From assembly GCA_022647765.1 (NCBI GenBank), contig JALCLH010000003.1:186001-250000 (forward strand): DNA of 64,000 bases, written 5' to 3'. Positions within the stretch are counted from its first letter, which is position 1. Every line of letters begins with the position of its first letter. The DNA is from Acidipropionibacterium sp. (lineage in GTDB: Bacteria > Actinomycetota > Actinomycetes > Propionibacteriales > Propionibacteriaceae). The translations under genes were made by a program, and so were the position numbers. This document shows positions 28,204 to 38,177 of this stretch, in pieces. The notes below the pieces were generated by a model that was given only the letters and a program-made list of their open reading frames with translations, did not search any database and was not told where the DNA came from.

Positions 28204-29274
28204 ATGGACACCATGCCCTCGCACATCGCTCCCCCGGTCAGCGTCGTCATGCCGGTCCGCGACGAGGAGAAGTACCTCGCCTCATCGGTCGACGGGATCC
28301 TGGCCCAGGGCTATCCCGGCGAGATGGAGGTGATCCTGGTGGTCGCTCCGAGCGGAGACGCCACCCAGCGGATCGCCGAGGATCTGGCCGCCCACGACGA
28401 ACGGATCCGGGTGGTGTCGAATCCGGGGGCGACGACGCCGCGGGCCCTCAACATCGGTGTGGAGGCCGCCAGACACGACATCATCGTGCGGGTGGACGCT
28501 CACGGCGAGCTCGCCCCGGAGTACATCGCCACCGCGGTGGAACTGCTGGAACGGACCGGAGCGGCGAATGTGGGCGGGGTGATGGACGCCCGGGGGCGCA
28601 CCCCCTTCGAGCAGGCGGTCGCGGTGGCCTACACCTCCCGGCTGGGCCTGGGGTCCTCCTCCTTCCACCTCGGCGACTCCCCGGAAGGGCCTGCCGACAC
28701 CGTCTTCCTGGGTGTCTTCCGCAAGTCCGACCTGCAGGCCGTGAACGGCTTCGACGTCAGCTTCGACCGCGCTCAGGACTGGGAACTCAACTACCGGCTG
28801 CGCCAGTCCGGCCGCCAGGTGTGGTTCAGCCCGCGTCTCAAGGTCACCTACCGGCCGCGCTCCACGGTCTCGGCGCTGGCCCACCAGTTCTTCCGCACCG
28901 GGCAGTGGCGACGCGAGGTGATGCGCCGGCACCGCGACTCGGTGAGCCTGCGCTACCTGGCCGCGCCGTTGACCGTCGCCGCCTGCGCCCTCGGGGTCGT
29001 CTCCGGCACGGTCGGAGTGGCACGGATCGTGCGGGGCTCGGGCGGAGGCCGCGGAAATCGCTGGCTGGTCGGCGGTTGGGCGCTGCCGATCGGCTACCTG
29101 TCGGCGATGGGCGTGGGCAGCGCGGTGATGCGTCGCGCGATGCCGCGATCCGTGCGGGAACGGCTGCCGCTGGTGCTGGCGGTGATGCACCTGTGCTGGG
29201 GGGCCGGGTTCCTGAGAGGGCTGCCGCGCAATCATCAGGACGCCGGCTCCGATCAGCCTCCCCTGATGGGCTGA
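28204..29274 (+). CDS. Family 2 glycosyltransferase, membrane-associated
   Basis: This 356-residue protein has a GT-A domain (VSVVMPVRDEEKYLASSVDG, nucleotide-sugar Asp in VRVDAHGELAPEY, QDWELNYRLRQSG) and two or three C-terminal membrane segments (about 255-330). It resembles actinobacterial succinoglycan/exopolysaccharide-type transferases; donor and acceptor are unknown. The ATG at 28213 is an alternative start. It is divergent from the LCP gene and converges on the TIGR03089 gene. Confidence 0.82.
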   Translation: MDTMPSHIAPPVSVVMPVRDEEKYLASSVDGILAQGYPGEMEVILVVAPSGDATQRIAEDLAAHDERIRVVSNPGATTPRALNIGVEAARHDIIVRVDAHGELAPEYIATAVELLERTGAANVGGVMDARGRTPFEQAVAVAYTSRLGLGSSSFHLGDSPEGPADTVFLGVFRKSDLQAVNGFDVSFDRAQDWELNYRLRQSGRQVWFSPRLKVTYRPRSTVSALAHQFFRTGQWRREVMRRHRDSVSLRYLAAPLTVAACALGVVSGTVGVARIVRGSGGGRGNRWLVGGWALPIGYLSAMGVGSAVMRRAMPRSVRERLPLVLAVMHLCWGAGFLRGLPRNHQDAGSDQPPLMG

Positions 29275-29277
29275 GGC

Positions 29278-30069
29278 TCACGCCGGCCGGGCGCGCTCCT
29301 GTGCGGCCAGCTCGCCGGCGGTCAGACCCGCCGGCAGAGATTCCACCAGCACCAGCGATCCGCCGCCGATCAGGCAGCCGGCCAGCAGCTCCGCGATCCG
29401 AAGCGGAGTCGGCCCGGGTCCTGACGATTCTGCCGGCGCCATCAGCAGGAGGGCGTCGGACGCCGGTTCGGCGCCGGCCAGGTCGTCCCCGGTCAGCGGT
29501 CGCGAGGCTTCCAGCCAGTGCTCGGATCCGGCGGCCGGGTGGGCCGCCGGCATCTCGTCGGGCATCGCGAGGGCCTCGGCGAAGTCGATCGCACCGGGAA
29601 CCGGATCCTGACAGGGCCCGGCCAGCGGAGTCAGCGAGCACTGCACCAGGGGAACGTCCGGATCGGTGCCCGAGGGGTCTGGCCCGCAGACCGCCAGGGC
29701 CGCCGACCCGGCGTCCTCGGGCCGCACGCTCGGCAGCGCCCCCGACCACCAGCAGGCCAGCAGCCAGCAGCAGCTCGCCCAGTGCATCGGCCGTCGGGCG
29801 AGCACAGACAGGTGCACCAGATCCCCGGCCCCGACGCCCTCCTCGGCCATCAGGTGGACGGTCTTGGCCACCCAGGTGCCGACGGTGCGCGCGGACAGCT
29901 CCACCCGGGCATCGCCGCGGTACCAGGTGAGCAGCGGTCCGGCCCCAGCCCCGGCGATTCTGTCGGCCAGTCGGGAGACCGGATCTCCTCGGCGCCCCGG
30001 ATCTCCCCGATGATCTGCGGATCGAGCGTCGGGGACGGGGGCGCCGGGCCTGGGGGAGAGCTGAACCAT
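29278..30069 (-). CDS. TIGR03089-family protein (truncated AMP-ligase-like)
   Basis: This 263-residue protein matches the small actinobacterial TIGR03089 family, related to the N-terminal part of acyl-CoA synthetases but without the full catalytic set. Recognisable segments are VGTWVAKTVHLMAEEGVGAG and LVHLSVLARRPMHWA, with LLLMAPAESSG in the region where ligases have the P-loop. The first 30 residues are low-complexity; the true start could be later. It is usually found near the LCP and mannose-nucleotide genes, as here. Confidence 0.7.
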   Translation of the reverse strand: MVQLSPRPGAPVPDARSADHRGDPGRRGDPVSRLADRIAGAGAGPLLTWYRGDARVELSARTVGTWVAKTVHLMAEEGVGAGDLVHLSVLARRPMHWASCCWLLACWWSGALPSVRPEDAGSAALAVCGPDPSGTDPDVPLVQCSLTPLAGPCQDPVPGAIDFAEALAMPDEMPAAHPAAGSEHWLEASRPLTGDDLAGAEPASDALLLMAPAESSGPGPTPLRIAELLAGCLIGGGSLVLVESLPAGLTAGELAAQERARPA

Positions 30070-30116
30070 GCTCGCATTCTGCCGCAGAAGGCGGACTGGC
30101 CCCGGACAGGTGCATT

Positions 30117-30191
30117 TTTCACTCGCGTAAGGGCCCGATCCGCACGACCTCGTGTCGATCGGGCCCTTACGCGAGTGAAATGTTCATCGTG
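30117..30191. repeat. Dispersed palindromic element, copy B
   Basis: Perfect 24-base arms (30117-30140 and 30157-30180) flank a 16-base loop that itself can pair (CACGA/TCGTG). The right flank 30167-30191 matches 18738-18762 with one difference. It lies between divergent genes, 31 bases upstream of the manC hexamer TACCCT, so it is unlikely to be a simple terminator. Confidence 0.85.
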
Positions 30192-30233
30192 ATCGGATCG
30201 ACCGGCGATGCCGCCTCTCGATACCCTGACCCC

Positions 30234-31310
30234 ATGCGCCACATTCTCATCATCGCCGGGGGATCGGGCACGCGCCTGTGGCCCCTGTCGCGCCAAGGTG
30301 AACCCAAACAGCTCCTGGAACTCATCGACGGTCTCAGCCTGTTGCGGATGTCCTACGAGCGGGTCCAGGGTCTGGTCCCCGACGAGAACATCCTGGTGTG
30401 CACCGGCGCCGACTACGCCGACGCGGTGGCCGCCCAGCTGCCCGAGCTCCCGGCCGGCAACATTCTCGGCGAGCCGGTCGGGCGCGACTCGCTGGCCGCG
30501 GTCGCCTGGCCGGCGGCGGTGATCGCCGCCAAGGATCCCGAAGGGGTGGTCGCCACTGTCACCGCCGATCACATCATCCGGCCGGTGCGCGACTTCCGCG
30601 CCTCGGTGGACTCCGCCTTCCGGGTGGCCGAGGCCGATCCGCGCGCCCTGGTGACCTTCGGCGTGGTGCCCACCGAGGCCAACACCGGGTACGGCTACCT
30701 GCATCGCGGCGCTCCGCTCCGGGAGGGGCGGGGGGCCTGCGAGGTGGTCGAGTTCACCGAGAAGCCCGACGCCGCGACCGCCCGCCGCTACCTGGACTCC
30801 GGGGAGTACTGGTGGAACTCCGGGATGTTCGTCTGGCGGGCCCAGACCCTGCTGGACGTGCTGGCGACGCTGCGTCCGGCGCTGCGCGCCGGGGTCGACC
30901 GGCTGGCGGCCGACCCCGCCCGGCTGCCGGAGCTCTACCCGAGCCTGGAGAGGATCTCGGTGGACTTCTCGGTGATGGAGCCGGTCTCCAGGGGGGAGGC
31001 GGACGCCCATGTGGTGGCCGTCCCGCTCGACATCCAGTGGTACGACGTCGGATCCTACGAGAGCCTGGCCCCGCACCTTCCCGGCGACGGCGAGGGGAAC
31101 TGGCATACCGGCATGACGGTGGCCCTGGACGCCGATGGCAATCTGCTGATGAACCAGCGACCGCACGCCGTGATGGCGGTCGCCGGCCTGCACCGGATGG
31201 CGGTCATCGCCACCGATCGGGCCACCCTCGTGGTGCCCTTGTCGGACTCCCAGAAGGTCAAGGCGCTGGTCGCCAAGGTGGCCGCCGAACAGGGCGGGGA
31301 GTTCGCCTGA
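30234..31310 (+). CDS. manC: Mannose-1-phosphate guanylyltransferase
   Basis: This 358-residue nucleotidyltransferase makes GDP-mannose from GTP and mannose-1-phosphate for mannosylated wall glycans and lipids. Signature GGSGTRLWPLSRQGEPKQLL is at the N-terminus, with TADHII, GYGYLHRG, FTEKPD and WNSGMFVW further on. There is no C-terminal phosphomannose isomerase domain, as is usual in actinobacteria. The ATG follows TACCCT (30222-30227) by six bases. Confidence 0.9.
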   Translation: MRHILIIAGGSGTRLWPLSRQGEPKQLLELIDGLSLLRMSYERVQGLVPDENILVCTGADYADAVAAQLPELPAGNILGEPVGRDSLAAVAWPAAVIAAKDPEGVVATVTADHIIRPVRDFRASVDSAFRVAEADPRALVTFGVVPTEANTGYGYLHRGAPLREGRGACEVVEFTEKPDAATARRYLDSGEYWWNSGMFVWRAQTLLDVLATLRPALRAGVDRLAADPARLPELYPSLERISVDFSVMEPVSRGEADAHVVAVPLDIQWYDVGSYESLAPHLPGDGEGNWHTGMTVALDADGNLLMNQRPHAVMAVAGLHRMAVIATDRATLVVPLSDSQKVKALVAKVAAEQGGEFA

Positions 31311-31485
31311 TTTGACATCCGGGGCCCCGAAGTGGCTAGGAGCGGAGCGTGGACATCGGCTCGCAGATGGAACCACAGCCGTGTAACTTGGGGCCCACAC
31401 ACGATGCTCTGCGTCGTTGAAGGGGAAGTGGCCCGGCTTGCCGGACCGTCCCCGTGGAGGGTGCCAGCCAGCTGGAGGAGTTCGC

Positions 31486-31746
31486 ATGGAGGACCTTGTC
31501 CCGCCCCTGTTCGGCGACGGGCTCGACGGGATCGAGTCATGGCAGGCCCGCGCGCTGTGCGCCCAGACCGATCCCGAGGCGTTCTTCCCCGAGAAGGGCG
31601 GTTCGACCCGCGAGGCGAAGCGCATCTGCGAGCACTGCGAGGTGCGGGCCGAGTGCCTGGACTACGCCCTCGCCAATGACGAGAGGTTCGGCATCTGGGG
31701 CGGTCTGTCGGAGATGGAGAGGCGCCGGATCCGGCATCGGGCGTAG
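31486..31746 (+). CDS. whiB: WhiB-family iron-sulfur transcription regulator (WhiB2-like)
   Basis: This 86-residue regulator binds a 4Fe-4S cluster through four cysteines: one in ALCAQTDPEAFFPEKGGS, CEHC, and the Cys of RAECLDYA. The GIWGGLSEMERRRIRHRA turn and basic tail follow. WhiB2 (WhmD) homologues control septation and sit next to mannose-nucleotide genes in mycobacteria, which matches this context. The ATG at 31486 is chosen for GGAGGAG six bases upstream. A 175-base leader separates it from manC. Confidence 0.92.
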   Translation: MEDLVPPLFGDGLDGIESWQARALCAQTDPEAFFPEKGGSTREAKRICEHCEVRAECLDYALANDERFGIWGGLSEMERRRIRHRA

Positions 31747-31922
31747 CGTCTCCGGATCGCCGGACCCGCTCCCGAGAATCGTTGAGAGTCTGCCTCCGGG
31801 TGGGTCGCCGACTAGACTTTTCACCCACGGCCGCGGACCGGATGTCCTCGCGCCGTCTGTGGCGACGAACCCCGCCAGTCATTGGTTGACCAGGAACTGC
31901 TCGGCAAGGATGGGACATCAAC

Positions 31923-34900
31923 GTGAGTGAGCAGGACGCAGATCTCGGCGGCGCCGCCCCGGTGCCGCCGACAAGCGACCCGCCGCGCACCGACGAGGGA
32001 CTCACGGATTGGACGATCCCCGTGGTGCCCTCGGTCGCCATCCGCGAGGAGGACTGGGAGTGGGCCAGAAAGCCCGAGCCCGAGAGGCCGACGTCGATCT
32101 CCCCCGACCAGGTCGCCGCGATCCTCGTCGTCCATCAGGCCGCCGAGTGGCTGCCCGGCACGCTGGCCCACCTGGAGGCTCTCGAGGACCGTCCCGGGGT
32201 GACCGTCGCGGTCGACATGGGTTCGACGGACGGGTCGTCCGAGCTGCTGGCATCCGCCCAGCGCGACGGCTTCCTGGAGGATGTCTTGGAGGCCCCCGGG
32301 AACCAGACGCCGGGGCAGGGGATCGCGCGCGCCGTCGCCACCCTGCCGACGACATCACCCACATCTGGATTCTTCACGACGATCTCGAGGTCGCCCCGCA
32401 GAGCCTTCACCAGATGCTGGTGGAGGTCTCCGGGCCGCCGCTGGCCGATGTCTGCCTGCCGACCCTGCTGCGCCCGGCCAGGCGCAACTACCCGGACCTC
32501 ATCGTCGAGGAGGGGCAGACGATCAGCTCGACCGGCGCCCGGGTGCTGCCGCTGATCGACAAGGGCGACATCGATCAGCACCAGTCCGAGCCGGCTCCGG
32601 TGCTCGGCGGTTCGACGGCGGGAATGTTCCTGTCCCTGGAGGCCTGGCGCCGGGTCGGCGGGTTCGACCCGGCGATACCGCTGTTCCGCGACGGCGTCGA
32701 CCTGGGGTGGCGGGCCAACGAGGCCGGCCTGGTGGTGCGCACCGCTCCCAGCTGCGCCCTCCATCACCGCCAGGCCGGACGGGGCCTGGAGCGCGACTCG
32801 GCCCTGGCCCGGCGTCCCGACCTCACCGACCTGCTGGCCGGGATGCGGCTGGTGACCGCCCGCTCCGGCCATCCCGGGCGCACAGCCGCCTGGTTCCTGC
32901 TGAGGTGCCTCGGCGCCTCCCTCCTGCTGCTGCTCGGCAAGGCTCCCGGACGGGCCCTGGACGAGCTGCGCGCCGGTTTCCGACTGTGGCGCAGCCGCGC
33001 CGCGACGGCGGAGATGGCCGAGCGGATCCGCACCTTCCGCGAGGACTGCGATCCCGACCAGATCTCCGACACGACCCGGCTGCTGCCCACCCGGCGCCGG
33101 GTCTGGGCCAGGATCGCCGACCAGTTCGCCGGCGATATGAGCGATCGGCTGCACCCGGATCGGGACGCCGACCTGGGCACCTCCCTGGACGAGCTCACCG
33201 GTGACGACTTCGAGGCCCGAGAGCATCACACGGTCATCAATCCGTACAGCGCGATGCTGGTCGTGATGATCGTGTTCGGCCTGATCGCGGGGCGCGGGCT
33301 CTACGGAGCCGGCAACGTCGTCTCCAGCTGGTTGGCCCCGGCCCCCGACGGACTGCACGGAGCATGGTCGGCCTGGCTGGGGGCCACCGCCGGGGAACCC
33401 GGTGGAAACGCCCCCTGGCTGGGGGTGGGAGCACTGGGTTCGGTGATCGCCTTCGGGCAGCCGGAGATCCTGGTGAGGGCCGGCCTGATCCTGGGTCCGC
33501 TGCTCTCCGCCATGTCCGCGCACCGGGTGACCCGGCGAGTCGTCGGTCTCGGCCTCCCGGCCGTGCTGCTGGCGAGCACCTGGGCGCTGCTGCCCGTGCT
33601 GATCGGCAGCTATGCGCGCGGCTCGGTCACCGGGGTGGCGATGGGGATCATGGTGCCGCAGCTGACGCTGCACATCTGGCGTCTGCTGTCCCCGTCCACC
33701 ATCGACCTCGACGAGCTGTGGGGGGCCGGCGGGCACCCCCGGGACCCCTGGCGGAGCGCCGGGGCGCTGGCCCTGTGGACGACGCTGGCGTCCTCCTTCC
33801 TGCCGCTCAGCTGGCTGGTGGTGCTGATCTGCCTGATCGGCGCCTGCGCCAGGGACCGGTCGCTGTGGCGCCAGACCCTGCTGGTGGCGATCGCGCCGCT
33901 GGTGGCGTTGAGTCCGTGGTGGCTCAGACTGACCGAGGCGCCCGCCCGCCTGCTGACCGGCGCCGACCCGCTGCTGACCGGGGTCTCCGGCAGCCCCGGA
34001 GGGCTGCTGGTGCTGGTCGGCGGATCCTTCAGCGAGGGCGCCGCGCCGCTGTGGCTGCTGCTGATCGCGACCCTTCCGCTGTGGTTCGCGGCGCTGTGGG
34101 CGTTCACCTGGCTGTTCCGCAACCGGACGGCCTCGGGGGTGTACCGCGGCGGCCGGGGGCTGGTCGCCGGGGTGGCGGCGCTGTGCCTGCTGTGCTTCCT
34201 GGCCGCCGGGGTGAGTTCGCGACGCCTGCTGAGCCTGTGGGGCAGCCAGATCCACCCGGAGATCGAGACCTGGCAGTTGCTGGGCTTCGGCTGCCTGCTG
34301 ATTCTGGTGAACATGGCCTGGCAAGGAGTCCTGCTCAAGAATCAGGCCGAGGAGAGCATCGAGGATCTGGGCGAGTCGCCCAGCCTGGGCCAGCTGATGG
34401 GGAGCTGGAGCCGCAAGGTGCTGCCACTGGCGCTGATCGTGGGCCTGGTGGGCTCCGCGCTGTGGTGGCTGGCCGATGGGGCGGGACAGCCCCTGCACCG
34501 GGTGTCGTCGAAACTGCCGGCCTATGTCACGGCGGTCGAGGATTCGCCGAGGCGCACCCGGACCCTGATGATCCTGGTCCAGAAGACGCACACCAGCTGG
34601 AACCTGGTCGACTCCCGCAACCCGGGCTGGGGCTCGGGGGAGCGTCCCGCGATCTCGACCGACCCGGCCATTCGGAAGGCCGCCTCCGAGCTGGCGCTGG
34701 CGATCTCCAGCGGCGACGTCGGGGAGGATCTGTCGAGCCAGCTCGCCGCCCTGGGCATCGGTCACGTCTGGATGAACGGGGCCGGCGACGACGTCGTCTC
34801 CCAGGTGAGCAACGCCTCGGGGCTCACCTCGGCCACCGCCGACAGCTCCAGCACCGTGTGGACCGTGGACGGCAATCCCTCGCGGGCCTGGCTGGTGGCC

Positions 34901-35218
34901 GGGCGCAGCAGCCTGCCGCTGAACGGTGCGGTGCCGGCCGGCGGCGGATCGCGGTCGATCGTGATCGTCGAGCCCAGGGACCCCCGCTGGCAGGTCAGGG
35001 TGGGGGAGACGCTGCTCTCTCAGCAGGGCCGGCCCGCCACCGGATACGGTCAGAGCTATCGGGCGGGCAGTGACGCCGGCCGGCTGGAGTGGAGAATGCC
35101 CACCCAGGGCTGGGCGGCCGGCATCGAACTCGGCACCATCCTCGTGCTGCTGGTGATCGCGGGGCCGAACGCGTCCCCGCGGGTCCAGGCCCCCCGGCGT
35201 CGGCTGGAGGTGGACTGA
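31923..35218 (+). CDS. Large family 2 glycosyltransferase with multi-pass membrane domain (one frameshift)
   Basis: Corrected for one missing base near 32340-32352 the protein is 1098 residues. The N-terminal third is a GT-A domain (VAAILVVHQAAEWLPGTL, DMGSTDGS, ILHDDLEVAP, GGSTAGMFLSLEAW, DLGWRANEAG), followed by about a dozen membrane segments from residue 440 and an extracellular C-terminus. This architecture is conserved in actinobacteria between whiB and DUF5719, and a role in wall glycan assembly is inferred. The GTG has AAGGA upstream. Its stop overlaps the DUF5719 start. Confidence 0.82.
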
Positions 35219-36819
35219 TGGACCCGACTGAACAGAACGGGACAGCGGGGCAGAACGGGCCGGGCGAACCGCAGGACCTGAGCGCACCGCGCCGGGCTCG
35301 TCGGGGCGCTCCCGCCCCGACCGATCCGGAGGTCTCCGGCGAGCAGGGCGCCCGCCGGGCGGCCGAGTCCGGTTCCCGGGCGCGCCGGGCGCAGCCGGAG
35401 GACGCCGTTCCGACCCGGGCCGAGGCCCCCGAGTCTCCAGTCCAGGCGGGTCCCGGGCGGACAGTCGAGTCGGAGCAGACGGCAGATTCGGCGCAGACGG
35501 CCGCCGAGCCCCAGGCCCCGGTGCGCACGCTCGCCGGAGTGGCGGCGCTGCGCGCGGTCGGTTTCGCGGTGCTGGCCCTGGCCGTCGGCATCGCCTGCGC
35601 GTTGATTCCCCGTCAGCAGCGCGACCTCGGCGTTGTCGCCGGCGTCGTCCCCGGTCAGACCCTGGTCTGCTCGCCCTCTCAGCAGGCCGCCCAGCTGGGC
35701 GCCGCCTCGACCAGCCCCACCTTGCAGATCGCGGATCTGGACGGGCCCGGCAGCGAGCTGAAGGTGCCGGCGTCGATCTCGATCGGGACCTCCGGGAGGC
35801 TGGTCCGCTCGGTCAGCGGTCAGGGTCGGCCCACCGCGACCACGATGAGCGTGGTGGGTCGTGGGGCGGCCGCCGCCTCCAGCTGGAGCAACTGCGCGAC
35901 GGCGTCCACCGGTGGCATGGTGATCGTCGCCGATCCGAGCTCCTCCGACATCCTGGTCACCAATCCCGAGGCCGACGACGCCTCCGTCGACGTCTCGCTG
36001 AGCAGCGCCAAGGGTGCGATCAGCGCCACCGGCACCCGGGGGATCACCGTGCCGGCCCACTCCAGCAAGGTGCTGCCGCTGTCGGTCTGGGTCCCGGGGA
36101 GCTCCCCGGTGACCGCGACGCTGAGCACCGACAGCGGACGCCTGGTGGCGGTGGCACGGACCCGCGGCACCGCCGGCGCCGAGACCATCGCGATGAGTTC
36201 GCCGGCCCAGAACCTCTGGATCCCCGCGGTTCCGGCCGGCGTCACGGGAGCCGAACTGCTGGTCTTCAATCCGACGGCGAGCAGGGCGACCGCCAAGGTC
36301 ACCGCACTGGCCGCAGGAGGGCCCTTCACCCCCGAGGGCGCCGACCAGATCGAGATCGAGCCGCACTCCACCATCGCGGTCGACGTCTCCAAGGCGCTGG
36401 CCGGGGAGGCGGTCGGCCTGTCGGTGAGCGCCAATACGGCGGTCGGCGCCCAGCTGATGGCCACCAAGGGCAAGGACATCTCGATGGCGACGCCGGCGGC
36501 CGCGGCCACCAGCCTCCAGTCGGTGCTGCCGCGCGGCGGCACGGTGTCGCTGTCCAACTCCTCCGACCAGCCGGCACGGATCAGGGGCACCTACCGGACC
36601 CTGTCTGGAGGCACGATCGGCTTCACCGCCCTGCTGCCGACCGGCGTCACCTGGACCAAGGATCTTGGAACCACCGGCGGGCACCTGGTCGTCACCGCCG
36701 ATCACGCCATCATCGGCGGGGTCTGGTACTCGCGAGAGGGGCTCTCCTCGGTGCCGATGTCGGTGGTGAGCGGTGCGGTCCGCAGTCCCCGGATCGTGGT
36801 CGATCCGCAACTATCTTGA
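35218..36819 (+). CDS. DUF5719-family protein
   Basis: This 533-residue protein has a long acidic/Ala-rich cytoplasmic N-terminus (1-100), one membrane helix (about 108-130, ALRAVGFAVLALAVGIACALI) and a large beta-rich extracellular domain. It matches actinobacterial DUF5719 proteins encoded after the large glycosyltransferase; function unknown. The start codon overlaps the previous stop (TGATG). The last seven codons are duplicated just downstream of the stop. Confidence 0.85.
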   Translation: MDPTEQNGTAGQNGPGEPQDLSAPRRARRGAPAPTDPEVSGEQGARRAAESGSRARRAQPEDAVPTRAEAPESPVQAGPGRTVESEQTADSAQTAAEPQAPVRTLAGVAALRAVGFAVLALAVGIACALIPRQQRDLGVVAGVVPGQTLVCSPSQQAAQLGAASTSPTLQIADLDGPGSELKVPASISIGTSGRLVRSVSGQGRPTATTMSVVGRGAAAASSWSNCATASTGGMVIVADPSSSDILVTNPEADDASVDVSLSSAKGAISATGTRGITVPAHSSKVLPLSVWVPGSSPVTATLSTDSGRLVAVARTRGTAGAETIAMSSPAQNLWIPAVPAGVTGAELLVFNPTASRATAKVTALAAGGPFTPEGADQIEIEPHSTIAVDVSKALAGEAVGLSVSANTAVGAQLMATKGKDISMATPAAAATSLQSVLPRGGTVSLSNSSDQPARIRGTYRTLSGGTIGFTALLPTGVTWTKDLGTTGGHLVVTADHAIIGGVWYSREGLSSVPMSVVSGAVRSPRIVVDPQLS

Positions 36820-36844
36820 TCGCGTCGATCCGCAGCTGTCCTGA
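36799..36844. repeat. 25-base tandem duplication at a gene 3' end
   Basis: GTCGATCCGCAACTATCTTG (36799) recurs 25 bases later as GTCGATCCGCAGCTGTCCTG. The first unit holds the DUF5719 stop. Confidence 0.75.
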
Positions 36845-36852
36845 GCCGGGAG

Positions 36853-37278
36853 CTAGTCCTCCCGGCCGGCCTCCGGATCGATCACGTCGACCGGGAACCC
36901 GGTCAGCGCGCTGAGCTGCTCCACCAGGGTGCGATGGACCAGGATCACCAGTCCCTCCGGGGTCGCGGCCCGGATCTCGAGGGGACGCCGGAAGACCACC
37001 ACCTTCGCCGGATGGTGCTGGTCGCCGTCCTGGGCCGAGGTGAGCGGGACGCGGTCCTCGATGAAGGACTGCTGCTCCGGCACATCCTCGATTCCGACCA
37101 CCACCCGGTCCAGCACCGCCGGGCAGGTCTGCGAGATCCGCGCCAGCGAGGCCTGCACGGCACCGGCGAAGAACTCGGCCCGGGTGGGCCGGGGGGCTGG
37201 CACGACACCGCCGAGGGAGCGCGGGACGACCAGCGGCCCGCGCATTCCCCGACCATGACGATCACGACGCGACGACAT
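36853..37278 (-). CDS. Metallopeptidase-family (zincin-like, MMP-like) protein
   Basis: This 141-residue protein matches the small actinobacterial metallopeptidase-like family: MSSRRDRHGRGMRGPLVVP, then VVVGIEDVPE, KVVVFRRPLEIRA and LVHRTLVEQLSALTG. A canonical HExxH is not visible (the equivalent stretch reads VHRTLVEQ), so catalysis is doubtful. The ATG at 37278 is preferred because TACCGT (37291-37286) lies seven bases upstream; a GTG at 37287 overlaps that hexamer. Divergent from DUF3499. Confidence 0.75.
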   Translation of the reverse strand: MSSRRDRHGRGMRGPLVVPRSLGGVVPAPRPTRAEFFAGAVQASLARISQTCPAVLDRVVVGIEDVPEQQSFIEDRVPLTSAQDGDQHHPAKVVVFRRPLEIRAATPEGLVILVHRTLVEQLSALTGFPVDVIDPEAGRED

Positions 37279-37328
37279 GCCCCCCACGGTAGTGGTACCC
37301 GTCCGAGCCGCGGCGTAGTGTCCCGCGG

Positions 37329-37745
37329 GTGAGAGAGTGTTCGCGTTCGGGCTGCTCGCGGCCGGCGGTGGCGACGCTGACCTACGTCTACTCGGAGTCG
37401 ACGGCCGTCCTGGGGCCCCTCGGGCCGACCCATGAGCCGGGCGCCTACGACCTGTGCCGGGAGCACTACGGGGCGCTGTCCGCCCCGCGCGGCTGGGAGC
37501 TGATCCGCCTGCCCGGGGTCGACGAGGCTCCCGCCATCACCCCCGACGACGACCTGATGGCACTGGCCAGGGCGGTCCGCGAGGCCGGGATGCTGGACGA
37601 CGAGCTCGCCCCTGCCGGCGACGACCGCGACACCGCATCGGAGTCGGTGCGGGTGGTCGCCCAGCGCGGCCATCTGAGCGTCATCGTCGACTCCTCCCAG
37701 GATCGGGACGCTCGGACCCGGCGCACCGACCGCCGGGCGCACTAG
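37329..37745 (+). CDS. DUF3499-family protein
   Basis: This 138-residue protein is a DUF3499 member, with cysteines in RECSRSGCSRPAVATLTYVY and LCREHYG suggesting metal binding. Function unknown. The GTG lies seven bases after TAGTGT (37316-37321). In many actinobacteria a phosphomannomutase gene follows; here the Trm112-like gene follows directly. Confidence 0.88.
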   Translation: MRECSRSGCSRPAVATLTYVYSESTAVLGPLGPTHEPGAYDLCREHYGALSAPRGWELIRLPGVDEAPAITPDDDLMALARAVREAGMLDDELAPAGDDRDTASESVRVVAQRGHLSVIVDSSQDRDARTRRTDRRAH

Positions 37746-37841
37746 GCTGGGAACGCGAAAAGCACAGGGACCAGCCGCCGCATGACGCCATGGCCGTCGC
37801 GCGCTCGGCGGGTCCCGCGACCTTGAGGAGTTGCGACCGGC

Positions 37842-38177
37842 ATGCCCGACCTTCCTGCCACACCAGAGGCCCTCGACCTCTCGCCGGCCTTTCTCGAGAT
37901 CGCCGCGTGTCCGCAGTGCCACTCGAAGTTCGCCCTCGACTACGACCGCGGCGAACTGGCCTGCTCGAGTCCCGACTGCGGGCTGGCCTTCCCGGTCCAC
38001 GACGGCGTCCCCGATCTGAGGATCGACGCCGCCAGGACGCCGGTCGAGGAGTCTGCCCAGCCGCTCACCGGCGACGCCGACGATGAGGAGACGGTGCGGG
38101 TCCACGACAGCGCCGAGCCCGACGACCCTCCGGAAGCTCCGGCCGTCTCCCAGGACGCCGACGAGGTGCAGCGGTGA
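37842..38177 (+). CDS. Trm112-family zinc-binding protein
   Basis: This 111-residue protein has a Trm112-like core with CPQCHSKF and CSSPDCGLAFPVHDGVPDL, four Cys arranged to bind zinc, and a long acidic C-terminal tail. Trm112 proteins activate methyltransferases in other organisms; the role of the actinobacterial version is not established. The ATG has GAGGAG upstream. Its stop overlaps the SIS gene start (GTGA). Confidence 0.82.
   Translation: MPDLPATPEALDLSPAFLEIAACPQCHSKFALDYDRGELACSSPDCGLAFPVHDGVPDLRIDAARTPVEESAQPLTGDADDEETVRVHDSAEPDDPPEAPAVSQDADEVQR

Noticed and set aside
31410..31485. Longer WhiB start at 31417
   Set aside because: The added residues have no family match, and GGAGGAG stands just before the ATG at 31486.
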